Source of the DNA: Chitinophagaceae bacterium
Lineage (GTDB): Bacteria; Bacteroidota; Bacteroidia; Chitinophagales; Chitinophagaceae
Direction of reading: 5' to 3'
DNA length: 40,954 nucleotides
Assembly: GCA_017998385.1 (NCBI GenBank)
Contig: JAGODE010000007.1
Location: 1 to 40,954 of the forward strand
The notes below the pieces were generated by a model. It searched no databases. It saw nothing but the letters and a program-made list of their open reading frames with translations, and was not told the DNA's origin. Below, one piece after another: positions 26,501-33,903 of this stretch. Position numbers and translations under genes: made by a program. The first letter of the stretch is position 1, and the number at the start of each line of letters is the position of its first letter.

Positions 26501-26742
26501 GATTGTATCTCTTAAGTGAAGAAATGGCTACGCGGGGTGATCATCTGCGTCTGCAGTATATCAACCTGTCGTACGACTGGCCTGTTCGAGCCAATCGCAC
26601 TATCAAGTCGCTTCAGCTGTATTGCAATGTCAACAATGTGGGCTTGTTGTGGAAAGCCAACAAATATGGACTGGATCCCGAAAACTACAAACAACCAGCC
26701 CCTGCCCGCAATTATTCATTTGGCCTGCGTGCCAGTCTTTAA
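23578..26742 (+). CDS. SusC/RagA-family TonB-dependent transporter (pair 3)
   Basis: A 1054-residue outer-membrane transporter. The signal peptide (1-18) is followed by a CarboxypepD_reg-like domain (about 20-95, GRVVNEEQKPVAGATIQLLR), the linker ELEEVQINTGYQRLPRERST and the plug (about 125-230, DPLIVVDNFPYAGD, VLKDAPAASIWGVKSANGII). The barrel ends YSFGLRASL. It belongs to the subgroup with N-T-G-Y-Q-x-x-P-R-E-R after the linker, which in related genomes often neighbours thioredoxin-like proteins, as here. There is no STN domain. SusD 3 starts 12 bases after the stop. Substrate unknown. Confidence 0.94.
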   Translation: MKRRLLLFLTLLPLLASARQSGRVVNEEQKPVAGATIQLLRTQTQAYTDVHGNFALKEMRAGDSILVTAVGYIAVRLPVQMNAGWIIRLSIQVKELEEVQINTGYQRLPRERSTGSFAFVDSALFNQQVGTDALSRLVYITNGLTDNNAAIKNRGSNLTNSTGLTIRGVSTFTSYISDPLIVVDNFPYAGDLKNINPNDIESITVLKDAPAASIWGVKSANGIIVITTKKGKYEQPLRVSFSNNTTITPPPDLFSQPIIGTSDIIDLEKFLFSQNYKLADTLSPNFPALSDVYEILLLQRRGAITAAEAEQRIDVLRQRDIRKQYEKYFYSNAVNQQYAISLQGGTRQSNWRLSVGHDRTRDNFSAPYNRTTVQSQSAWKLFKGFELTTGIDYVESRSANGKSVVSPQLSPYTQFADEQGNPVALYLKYRKSFVDTLGGGRMLDWAYYPLTDYQHINQRNAGTNINLNLGFNYKVKPYLTIDVRARYQQQANETSRLAGIESFEVRDLVNYYSQINRTTGVVKYGIPKGDILSKSASVEKAQDIRGQIQFNQTWGIHQLTVMLGGQLSETKRRSDQFQVYGYNPDIMTYVPVDYVNLIPDMFGGSGILQEATEFQKTNNRTVSAYGNLAYTLLGRYTLSASARRDASNLFGLHTNDRWNPLWSAGLKWDISKEAFYKVDKLNMLRMRLTYGAMGNVDPSKVAVSTFTYNSSLNSYLSEPYSSLTNAYNPLLRWEETRMLNMAVEFGLFNNRITGSVERYRKYIRDLYTRVPVDPTTGMGMITNLIQNAGELKSTGWDIQLNTINTTGTVNWQTDIIVNNNDNVIKKRDVTITAANLANGSPIAGQSLYAYYAYKWGGLDPLTGDPQGYVNKELSKNYTAMFSPNYPIDDLKRIGVYVPTWTGSIGNTIAYRGFSLSFRMIYKLGYYFNRGSISYSDLISQKAGHADYYKRWQNPGDELHTQVPSFVYPGIANRDRLYLLSEEMATRGDHLRLQYINLSYDWPVRANRTIKSLQLYCNVNNVGLLWKANKYGLDPENYKQPAPARNYSFGLRASL

Positions 26743-26754
26743 AAATTTATATGT

Positions 26755-28122
26755 ATGAAAAATATTAAAACAGGTTATTTGTTTATTATGCTGCTGTGTT
26801 TTGGCAGCTGTAAAAAATTTCTGGACGAAAAATCCAACCAGCGTCTGGTTACGCTTACAAATATCCGGGATATACAGGCTGTTCTCAATAACACATTTAC
26901 TCAGTTAAGTGCCCCGGCGCTGGCCGATGTGGCCGCTGATGAGTATTACCTGTCAAATACCGATTGGGACAATTTTGGAGCATCTTACTGGCTTCAGCGA
27001 CCGTATATCTGGTCTACAGATGACCCATACGGCGGAGTGGCAGGCCAGACGCCGTTTGACTGGCGCTATTGTTACGATAATGTGCTAAGGGCAAATCTTG
27101 TGTTGCATAGTATTGATGATGTATCCTCAGCAGCAGTCGATGGCGAAGCTTATTACCTGGCCAAAGGTCTGGCTTATTACCTGCGGGCCCGCTGTTTCCT
27201 CGATGCAGTGATTATTTGGGCAAAAGCCTATGATGAGTCAACGGCCAAACAAGACCTGGGTATTCCCATCCGCCTTGATCCGGATTTTAATACCGTATCT
27301 ACCCGTGCCAGTGTTTATGAATCGTATCATCAGATACTGACCGATTTGAAAGCAGCTGCTCAAAATCTGCCTGATGCTACTATTCACCCGGTACGGGCAT
27401 CACGGCCAGCCGCCTATGGCCTTTTGGCACGTACTTACCTGGCCATGCGCAACTATGATAGTGCCTATCATTATGCGCAGCTTTGCCTGTCTATTAAAAG
27501 CGATTTGCTGGATTATAATACGCTTGCCAGCAGTACAGCCACTTATCCTATGCCGATTGGTCACATAGAAGTACTGCATTTTACCTCAAGGCTGGCTCCT
27601 ACAACAATAGCCCCTAACCGCGCGAAAATTGATTCTGTATTGTACAATCAGTTTGAAGCAAATGATCTCCGAAAGCTGCTTTACTTCCGTAGTAATAATA
27701 ATGGAACTTATTTTTTTAGAGGAACCTATTCTGGTAGTCTTGGTTCTGCTTTTGGAGGAATTGCTACAGATGAGGTCTGGCTTATGCTGGCCGAATGCCA
27801 GGCACGCAAAGGCATGGCCAACGAAGCGATGGAATCACTGAATACACTGCTGCGAAAACGCTGGCGTACTAATACTTTTACCGATCTGACAGCGGCTACT
27901 GCGCAAGAAGCGCTGACCGTAATTCTTCAGGAACGCAGAAAAGAACTGATCTTTCGCGGCCTGCGCTGGATGGATATTAAGCGACTGAATAAAGAAGGGT
28001 ATGATATTACACTTCGACGGGTGATCCACGGAAATCTGTATGAGCTTCCACCTAATGATCCACGTTTTGCTTTACCCATCCCGCTCAAAGTAATTGAGCT
28101 TACCAATATGCCTCAGAACTGA
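26755..28122 (+). CDS. RagB/SusD-family surface lipoprotein (pair 3)
   Basis: A 455-residue SusD-family lipoprotein of the RagB type, distinct from pairs 1 and 2. The signal peptide ends in the lipobox CFGSC (Cys19), followed by KKFLDEKSNQRLVTLTNIRD. The TPR region includes LAKGLAYYLRARCFLDAVII, and the C-terminal segment has LQERRKELIFRGLRWMDIKR, the usual signature near the end. It is encoded 12 bases after SusC 3 and closes the transcription unit, with a terminator at 28147. Confidence 0.93.
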   Translation: MKNIKTGYLFIMLLCFGSCKKFLDEKSNQRLVTLTNIRDIQAVLNNTFTQLSAPALADVAADEYYLSNTDWDNFGASYWLQRPYIWSTDDPYGGVAGQTPFDWRYCYDNVLRANLVLHSIDDVSSAAVDGEAYYLAKGLAYYLRARCFLDAVIIWAKAYDESTAKQDLGIPIRLDPDFNTVSTRASVYESYHQILTDLKAAAQNLPDATIHPVRASRPAAYGLLARTYLAMRNYDSAYHYAQLCLSIKSDLLDYNTLASSTATYPMPIGHIEVLHFTSRLAPTTIAPNRAKIDSVLYNQFEANDLRKLLYFRSNNNGTYFFRGTYSGSLGSAFGGIATDEVWLMLAECQARKGMANEAMESLNTLLRKRWRTNTFTDLTAATAQEALTVILQERRKELIFRGLRWMDIKRLNKEGYDITLRRVIHGNLYELPPNDPRFALPIPLKVIELTNMPQN

Positions 28123-28146
28123 GCAGGTATTTAGAAGCATTATTAA

Positions 28147-28180
28147 AAGAGACGGTCTCTTGTTTTCGAGACCGCCTCTT
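28147..28180. terminator. terminator of the susCD 3 operon, probably bidirectional
   Basis: AAGAGACGGTCTC (28147-28159) pairs with GAGACCGCCTCTT (28168-28180) with one mismatch across a short T-rich loop. It lies between the convergent stops of SusD 3 and the small secreted protein. A/T-rich flanks on both sides suit termination in either direction. Confidence 0.75.
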
Positions 28181-28204
28181 ATTACTCAAACACTCCCCAG
28201 TGTT

Positions 28205-28600
28205 TTATAGTCCGACTTTGGTATGATTGCCACGAAGCGTTTCAACCGCTTCAATAACATCAGGAAATGCATCTGTTTCCTCTCCATCCTGCTCTGCCAG
28301 GAATTGTACCAGTTTGCTTTCATTACTGCCTGAGAAACTACTTAGTGTAGCGGCGGGAATGGTGATAAAGCAAGTGGCACTGCCGGCTATTCCACATGTA
28401 CTGGGCGGTGAAGTCCGAAAAGTCCAGTTATCCGCGTCCAGATAATCAGAAGGATCCGAAATATCAGGTACATTGGAAAGATCGTACTCAAAATGCATGT
28501 CCGTCGCCATCGCTTTTTCAGCATTTTGGCCACGCAATGTAAATGCACTGAATACAGCGGCCAGTGCCAGTACGGGAATGACCCAGATAATCTTTTTCAT
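28205..28600 (-). CDS. small exported protein, unknown function
   Basis: A 131-residue protein from the ATG at 28600; the longer frame adds 19 residues before a proper signal peptide and is not preferred. The signal segment KKIIWVIPVLALAAVFSAFT is followed by a mature part rich in Ser, Asp and Thr, including DISDPSDYLDADNWTFRTSP. The pair of cysteines in CGIAGSATC could form a disulfide. It resembles the many small Bacteroidota exported proteins with MKK-type signals and a two-Cys loop, which have no known function. The 316-base gap upstream holds a palindromic element at 28831-28905 and no gene. Confidence 0.65.
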   Translation of the reverse strand: MKKIIWVIPVLALAAVFSAFTLRGQNAEKAMATDMHFEYDLSNVPDISDPSDYLDADNWTFRTSPPSTCGIAGSATCFITIPAATLSSFSGSNESKLVQFLAEQDGEETDAFPDVIEAVETLRGNHTKVGL

Positions 28601-28830
28601 ACTTTTTGATTTTTGGTTAATTATTACGCCTACTCTATTGACCCAGGTTTTCGGCACCCCCTGGCGGCTGCAGCCATTTTATCAGGGACCCTGCCGGGGC
28701 GCGCATGATCCGGCACAGGCCTCCTATAATATAGACCTGTTTTGGACTATTGTGTCCTAGGTAGAAACCCGGTATTTTAAAAATTCAGTGTTTTTTGGGT
28801 AGTGAAAACACGGAGGGGAGTAGTTGACAC

Positions 28831-28905
28831 TAAGTTCTAAGTAATAAGTTTTAAGTAATAGGTATAAAACGCTTTAAACCTTTAAACTCTTTATACCCTT
28901 TAAAC
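28831..28905. repeat. TAAGT/TTTAAAC low-complexity element behind the WYL gene
   Basis: On the minus strand it begins about 11 bases after the TGA of the WYL gene. Units TTTAAA and TAAGTTTTAAG recur. GGTATAAA pairs with TTTATACC across about 20 bases. Its position and composition match the element behind rtcB. Confidence 0.55.
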
Positions 28906-28916
28906 ATTCCTTACTG

Positions 28917-29927
28917 TCAACTATATTGCTTTTCAGCAGCTTGTAACCGGCGATGAATACGCGCCTGCAGCGATGCGGGAGAGAGTACTTTGATTGCTTC
29001 ACCGAAACCGAGTATTTCCCGCTCCAGTTCAAAGTTGAGGACTACATCCAGGCGGATAATACATCCATCCTCATCCTGCTTCAGCAATTGTTGCGAATGA
29101 TGCAATGGTTTGGTGAGAACATACGGGGCATTGGCTGCATTTAGCCAAAGAACAACGCGGCGCGCACGGTCTTTTTCAGTCCTGGTAACACCAATAGTAT
29201 CTTCATAATACCGCTCAAAATCAACTCCGGTATAAGGCTCATAGTCCTGCGCCGACATTTCCAGGAACTCCACAATCCGGTCTAGTGCTAATGTCATCAG
29301 ATGCATATTGCCACGCGCCCTGCAGATGAGGAACCAGCGGTTGCGATACTCTTTTAACAGATAAGGGAAATAGACCTGCTGCCGCGGCGCATCGCTCCGG
29401 AAAGACTGATAGCTGATAAGCAGGGGAACTTTTTTCAGAATGCTATGATATAATGGTGTGACATGCTCAATACCTTTCAACTGCCGGTTGGTTTCCAGTT
29501 GAATCAGGTTTTGGCCAGCCGAGGTTTTTTTGCGTAATGAATTTTCAAGTTTTGCCAGTATCTCATTTACTTCGGTAAAATAATCGAAGCCACTCATCTG
29601 CTGCAATACACTCACCATTTCATTCATTTTTTCGAGTTCAGCATCGGTTACCGGCGAGTGACTGATGCTGTACGAGGCATCTTCATAGGTGTAGTATTTC
29701 CGGTCAACTACCTTTATGGGAGCATTATACCCCAGGCGATCACTTCGCATCAATTGCAGATCGGCCTGGATAGTACGCTTGCTTACCCCATCCCTGATGC
29801 CCTCATATTCATAAAGCGTCTCTGATACCTTTTCGATAAGGTCCTCCAGCGTCCAGCGACGATACCGGTTGCGCAAACACTGATCAATGGTTTTGTAGCG
29901 GATTAATGCGAGCTTATTGACAGACAT
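28917..29927 (-). CDS. WYL-domain transcriptional regulator
   Basis: A 336-residue regulator. The N-terminal winged HTH (1-85) shows RRWTLEDLIEKVSETLYEYE and RDGVSKRTIQADLQLMRSDR. A helical linker (about 90-145) follows, then the WYL ligand-sensing domain (about 150-235, LLISYQSFRSD, LLKEYRNRWFLICRARG, where the W-Y-L triad reads W-F-L) and a WCX-type C-terminal domain. It is divergent from rtcB across 293 bases that contain two identical spaced inverted repeats. The first lies 23 bases upstream of its own start, which suggests autoregulation. WYL proteins are thought to sense nucleic-acid-derived ligands and commonly control RNA-repair and defence operons. Confidence 0.9.
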   Translation of the reverse strand: MSVNKLALIRYKTIDQCLRNRYRRWTLEDLIEKVSETLYEYEGIRDGVSKRTIQADLQLMRSDRLGYNAPIKVVDRKYYTYEDASYSISHSPVTDAELEKMNEMVSVLQQMSGFDYFTEVNEILAKLENSLRKKTSAGQNLIQLETNRQLKGIEHVTPLYHSILKKVPLLISYQSFRSDAPRQQVYFPYLLKEYRNRWFLICRARGNMHLMTLALDRIVEFLEMSAQDYEPYTGVDFERYYEDTIGVTRTEKDRARRVVLWLNAANAPYVLTKPLHHSQQLLKQDEDGCIIRLDVVLNFELEREILGFGEAIKVLSPASLQARIHRRLQAAEKQYS

Positions 29928-29949
29928 ACAATAAAGATACAGCGAATAG

Positions 29950-29968
29950 TACGCAATATAAATGCGTA
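29950..29968. promoter_or_regulatory. inverted repeat 1, putative WYL operator
   Basis: TACGCA-N7-TGCGTA, perfect 6-bp arms. It sits 23 bases upstream of the WYL start, where it would cover that gene's promoter (a TATCTTTA -7-like sequence lies at 29932-29939 on the minus strand). It shares arms, spacing and several spacer bases with the repeat at 30061-30079. Confidence 0.75.
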
Positions 29969-30060
29969 GATGAATTTATATGTGGCAATAATTATAAAAA
30001 ATATTCTTGTAAAAGAATGATAAATAGATTCTTATCAGAAATTTTAAAAAAATTTATTTC

Positions 30061-30079
30061 TACGCAAGTTAGATGCGTA
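30061..30079. promoter_or_regulatory. inverted repeat 2, putative WYL operator
   Basis: A second TACGCA-N7-TGCGTA with the same 7-base spacer length. The joint pattern is TACGCAANNTANATGCGTA. It lies 111 bases from repeat 1 and 141 bases before the rtcB start. That is far upstream for simple repression, so looping or activation is possible. Confidence 0.75.
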
Positions 30080-30189
30080 CATGTGTAATCATTTTTGTGA
30101 TGTCAACAAAAAGTATTTCAGCTGCTGTGTAAAGGCTCACAGAAACAAGGGCAACAACAAGTAAGGCATCTACAAGCGCTACTACTTTT

Positions 30190-30197
30190 TAAATTTG
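30190..30197 (+). promoter_or_regulatory. rtcB promoter -7 element
   Basis: TAAATTTG is an exact match to the Bacteroidota consensus TAnnTTTG, 23 bases before the rtcB ATG, implying a short 5' leader. No clear -33 element is visible, which would fit a promoter that depends on an activator. Confidence 0.5.
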
Positions 30198-30220
30198 AGG
30201 ATAGTTTTAATAGAAACAAA

Positions 30221-31642
30221 ATGTCACAACAAATTAATGGCAACGATTTGCAGCAACTGGGTTATAAACCCGGAAAGGCACTGGGCGTTGCTTTGAAAGC
30301 CAACCGTAAACGAAATGCGTTTACACGTGAACAAATGCTGGCACAGTATGCTGCAGTATTAAATGCACCCGAACAATATCTCGAAGATGCTTTATTTGGT
30401 AAACTGGCTACTGCGCTTATAGAAGAGCAAAACCAACCGGAAGATAAACTCGTACCACTTCGTACAGATGCGATCGGCTATTCCATGTATGGTGCCGATA
30501 ATATTGAACAGGGGGCCAAAGCCCAAATGAATGTGGCCATGAAGCTGCCTGTAACCGTAGCCGGTGCCCTTATGCCGGATGCCCATCAGGGGTATGGATT
30601 ACCTATTGGTGGCGTGCTGGCTACACAAAATGCTGTGATTCCCTATGGTGTGGGAGTGGATATCGGCTGCCGGATGGCATTGTCTGTTTACGATATTTCG
30701 GAAACCTATTTTTCCGCGAATGCAGATAAGTTTCAACGAGAACTTATAGCTCAAACCCGCTTTGGTGCCGGCAATGGCTTCCGTGGCAATGAGCGTGCTT
30801 CGCATGCAGTGCTCGACAATGAGGCCTTTGCAGCTACTCCATTCCTGAATGCGTTGAAAGATAAGGCCTGGACTCAACTGGGTTCTTCCGGAGGTGGTAA
30901 CCACTTTGTTGAATTTGGTATCATGGAATTTGCCGAAGCAGACGAAACACTGGGTATGGCTGCGGGTCGCTACCTGGCATTGCTGTCGCATTCGGGATCG
31001 CGGGGACTGGGCGCCACTATAGCGGGCCATTATACCCGCATAGCTAAAGAGCTTTGTCCCCTGCCTTATGAAGCAGCTAACCTGGCCTACCTCGATCTGT
31101 CAACAGAAGCAGGACAGGAGTACTGGATGGCTATGAACCTGGCCGGCGACTATGCCTCGGCCTGTCATGAGATCATTCATCAGAAAATGGCAGCAGCTAT
31201 TGGTGCTACTATATTGATGCAGGTCGAAAACCATCACAATTTTGCCTGGAAAGAAAACTGGAATGGTACAGATGTGATCGTACATCGCAAAGGTGCCACA
31301 CCTGCCGGTAAAGATGTAATGGGTATCATACCTGGCTCAATGGCTACACCCGGCTTCCTGGTGAGAGGAAAAGGAGAGGCAGCTGCTATTAACTCAGCTT
31401 CGCATGGCGCCGGGCGGTTGATGAGCCGTACTGCTGCGATCAAAAACCTGTCGAAAGATGAAGTAAAAGCATTTTTGAAAGAAAAACAGGTAACACTGAT
31501 AGGTGGTGGCATGGATGAAGCGCCCATGGCGTATAAAAATATACACCAGGTAATGGAAGCCCAGCAATCACTGATTGATACAGTAGCCACTTTCTTTCCC
31601 CGCCTGGTACGAATGGCCGATGATGGAAGCCGCGAAGACTGA
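30221..31642 (+). CDS. rtcB: RtcB-family RNA ligase
   Basis: A 473-residue RtcB-type ligase, which joins 2',3'-cyclic phosphate or 3'-phosphate RNA ends to 5'-OH ends using GTP and Mn2+. Metal and nucleotide ligands are in place: Cys150 in GVDIGCRM, His228 in GSSGGGNH, His257 in LLSHSGSR and His338/339 in ENHHNF. The guanylylated His is His395 in SASHGAGR, and GGGMDEAPMAYK follows near the C-terminus. It is divergent from the WYL regulator, with two matching operators and a consensus -7 element between. No RtcA or archease gene is adjacent; the closest RNA-repair genes are the two RlaP-type transferases 9 kb upstream. It is expected to be an induced repair enzyme. Confidence 0.96.
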   Translation: MSQQINGNDLQQLGYKPGKALGVALKANRKRNAFTREQMLAQYAAVLNAPEQYLEDALFGKLATALIEEQNQPEDKLVPLRTDAIGYSMYGADNIEQGAKAQMNVAMKLPVTVAGALMPDAHQGYGLPIGGVLATQNAVIPYGVGVDIGCRMALSVYDISETYFSANADKFQRELIAQTRFGAGNGFRGNERASHAVLDNEAFAATPFLNALKDKAWTQLGSSGGGNHFVEFGIMEFAEADETLGMAAGRYLALLSHSGSRGLGATIAGHYTRIAKELCPLPYEAANLAYLDLSTEAGQEYWMAMNLAGDYASACHEIIHQKMAAAIGATILMQVENHHNFAWKENWNGTDVIVHRKGATPAGKDVMGIIPGSMATPGFLVRGKGEAAAINSASHGAGRLMSRTAAIKNLSKDEVKAFLKEKQVTLIGGGMDEAPMAYKNIHQVMEAQQSLIDTVATFFPRLVRMADDGSRED

Positions 31643-31652
31643 GTTAATGTTG

Positions 31653-31723
31653 TAAGTGATAAGTTTTAAGTTATAAGCAGGACCAGCGATTAGGATTACT
31701 TATAACTTAAAACTTATCACTTA
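31653..31723. repeat. 25-bp perfect inverted repeat behind rtcB
   Basis: The arm at 31653-31677 (TAAGTGATAAG...TTATAAG) and its exact 25-base reverse complement at 31699-31723 enclose a 21-base loop. It begins 10 bases after the rtcB stop. A partial third copy of the right arm (CCTAAAACTTACTA) follows to 31741. The stem is A/T-rich with no T tract. It may end or stabilise the rtcB transcript before the antiporter gene. Confidence 0.9.
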
Positions 31724-31789
31724 GTACCTAAAACTTACTACCATACCCAATACTCGCTGCCACCATTTTTCCTGATATTTGCTCCATAC

Positions 31790-33043
31790 ATGGAGAATTA
31801 CAGTATTATCCTTTTTTTACTGGCATTGCTGATTGGACTGACGGCTATAGCAGAAAAGAAAAAACTGCCGTCTTCTATTGTATTGATTGTGGGGGGCATA
31901 ATAGCAGGTTTTGTTCCCTCCATGCCCGAGATTGCAATTGACGCGGAAGTAGTTTTCCTGATTTTTTTACCTCCGCTTCTCTACGATGCTGCTTTTAATA
32001 TTTCATTCAAAGATTTCAGGAAAAATATCAACACAATAAGTTCACTGGCCTTTGGTCTTGTCTTCCTTACAACGCTTGGTATTGCGGCAGTCGGACATTT
32101 TCTGATCCCTGATATGAGCTGGCCTGTGGCGTTTGTACTGGGTGCGGTACTTTCCGCTACCGACGCCGTCGCCGCCATCAGCATCACAAAGGGACTGGGA
32201 CTTTCTCATAAAACACTCACTATACTGGAAGGGGAGAGTCTGATAAACGATGCTTCGGCCCTGGTAGCATACCGCTTTGCTGTAGCAGCCGTAACGGGTA
32301 GTGTATTTGTATTCTGGAAAGCAGGACTTACCTTTTTGTTGTTACTGGCCGGAGGTGCTGCTATCGGCCTTGTAGTGGGACGTCTGCTCGGGAGTGTATT
32401 ACGCTGGTTACGCGCGTATGATCTGCTGATAAACAGCCTGCTGCTGCTGATGCCGTTTGTGACATATTTGCTCGCAGAGGAACTGCATGTTTCAGGTGTG
32501 ATTGCTGTAGTTGTGCTTGGGCTGAGCATGTCACACCTAAGCCGTGAGAAATTTCCTGAACCGCTCAAACGACAATCCAAGAATATCTGGGATATCATCA
32601 TTTTCCTGCTTAACGGATTGATATTTATACTCATCGGACTCGAGTTGCCTTTTGTACTTAAAAACATCAAATCGCAGCATATCCTTCCTAACCTGTTTTA
32701 TGCGTTTGTGATCACTGTAGTGGCACTTGCTATCAGAATGGCGCGTGTTTTTTTACAGCAGCGTCAGCTGGAGCGTGGTTTTCGCTCACAAAAAGTAAGG
32801 GTGCGAATACCGGAAGAAGCCCTCCTTGATTTCAGGACCAGCCTGGTCATAAGCTGGGCGGGTATGCGTGGTATCGTATCGCTGGCTATTGCATTGGGGC
32901 TACCCACCCATCTGCAGGATGGGCAGCCCTTTCCGCACCGGCACACGATCATATTTATTGCAGTAGCCGTTACTCTTTTTACGCTGCTGGGTCAGGGGCT
33001 GCTGTTGCCCTGGCTGGTAAAAAAGGTTCAGCATAAGGATTAA
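31790..33043 (+). CDS. CPA1-family Na+/H+ antiporter (NhaP-type)
   Basis: A 417-residue inner-membrane cation/proton antiporter with about 12 membrane helices. Key motifs are FLPPLLYDAAFNISFKDFRK, the ion-binding ATDAVAAISI and LEGESLINDASALVAYRFA, and a late SWAGMRGIVSLAIALGLP. The length fits the short bacterial NhaP/NhaG-type members without a long regulatory tail. It exports Na+ (or Li+/K+) in exchange for protons. It starts 147 bases after rtcB with the 25-bp palindrome in between, so separate transcription is likely. Its stop codon touches the stop of the convergent lipoprotein gene. Confidence 0.92.
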   Translation: MENYSIILFLLALLIGLTAIAEKKKLPSSIVLIVGGIIAGFVPSMPEIAIDAEVVFLIFLPPLLYDAAFNISFKDFRKNINTISSLAFGLVFLTTLGIAAVGHFLIPDMSWPVAFVLGAVLSATDAVAAISITKGLGLSHKTLTILEGESLINDASALVAYRFAVAAVTGSVFVFWKAGLTFLLLLAGGAAIGLVVGRLLGSVLRWLRAYDLLINSLLLLMPFVTYLLAEELHVSGVIAVVVLGLSMSHLSREKFPEPLKRQSKNIWDIIIFLLNGLIFILIGLELPFVLKNIKSQHILPNLFYAFVITVVALAIRMARVFLQQRQLERGFRSQKVRVRIPEEALLDFRTSLVISWAGMRGIVSLAIALGLPTHLQDGQPFPHRHTIIFIAVAVTLFTLLGQGLLLPWLVKKVQHKD

Positions 33044-33760
33044 TCAGGTATGACCAAGAGTGGGGTCATCAAAATAATCATGAACCATATTGGGTTCAGA
33101 TCTGGATAATTCCCCCAGCATTACCCGTTCATATACCTTATTACCCGGCACATCTTCCCGGTAAATATTATATAACAACAATCCGGTGGCGGTTAATTCA
33201 AATGTAGTTGTTTCACCATCAGCCTCGGCATCGTCCAGGCTTTTGGCAATGAAGGCAGATTGCCCGCTGTACTCGACTGTATTGCAGCCAAAGTTAATAT
33301 GATGACTCTCTGTGCCGTCATAAATGCTGAAGGAGATTATTTCATCGGCTCGTCCTTTTGTTACTATAGTGAGTTTGGCTCCATCGGGGAAAACAATCGT
33401 GCGGCGATTACCCAAACGGTCTTTGATGTGTTTTCCATTCAGATTTTCATGATTACCCGAAAGTTTTATACCGCCGGATGATGTGAGAGTGCCCCACAGC
33501 TCGAAACTGAAACCGCCATAATCTTTATGTTCGATTTTGATAGTTGAGCTGAGGCCGATGGATATTTTTCCACCACCACTGGAGGTATATGTGTATTCTC
33601 CGGAAGTGCTATTATACTTGAGCCGGCTGCTCAGCGAAACGGGTTTGCATAGGCCGAGTTCGGGCAGGACCTCTTCTTTTTCGTTTTTTTTACTACATGC
33701 ACTGGATAGCAGCAGGAGGCCTGCCACTGCCAGCAGATACAGGCGTGAATGACGATACAT
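33044..33760 (-). CDS. lipoprotein, unknown function
   Basis: A 238-residue protein from the ATG at 33760, chosen because it begins a lipoprotein signal (LLAVAGLLLLSSAC; lipobox SSAC). The mature part starts with a charged SKKNEKEEVLPE linker and continues with beta-rich segments such as SISFSIYDGTESHHINFGC and TTTFELTATGLLLYNIYRED. No family is recognised. It is convergent with the antiporter; the two stop codons are directly adjacent (33041-33043 and 33044-33046), so no terminator fits between them. Confidence 0.7.
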   Translation of the reverse strand: MYRHSRLYLLAVAGLLLLSSACSKKNEKEEVLPELGLCKPVSLSSRLKYNSTSGEYTYTSSGGGKISIGLSSTIKIEHKDYGGFSFELWGTLTSSGGIKLSGNHENLNGKHIKDRLGNRRTIVFPDGAKLTIVTKGRADEIISFSIYDGTESHHINFGCNTVEYSGQSAFIAKSLDDAEADGETTTFELTATGLLLYNIYREDVPGNKVYERVMLGELSRSEPNMVHDYFDDPTLGHT

Positions 33761-33852
33761 GGTTGGATGTTTTGTATAAATCGATCCCGCACAAAAAAGG
33801 TCATCAGTATTCAACCCGTTTATGAATCCTGAGCAAAATCCTAAAATAAAAA

Positions 33853-33875
33853 GCTCTGCCGCAAAACGGCAGAGC
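33853..33875 (-). terminator. intrinsic terminator of the first PepSY-like gene
   Basis: GCTCTGCCG-caaaa-CGGCAGAGC is a perfect 9-bp stem. On the minus strand it is followed by TTTTTATTTT. It lies 28 bases after the stop at 33904. Confidence 0.9.
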
Positions 33876-33903
33876 CCCCTTGATTAGTGTCCGTCCATGC
33901 GAA

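Noticed and set aside
30599..31030. Antisense ORF of 143 codons inside rtcB
   Set aside because: It is a shadow of the highly conserved RtcB active-site region.
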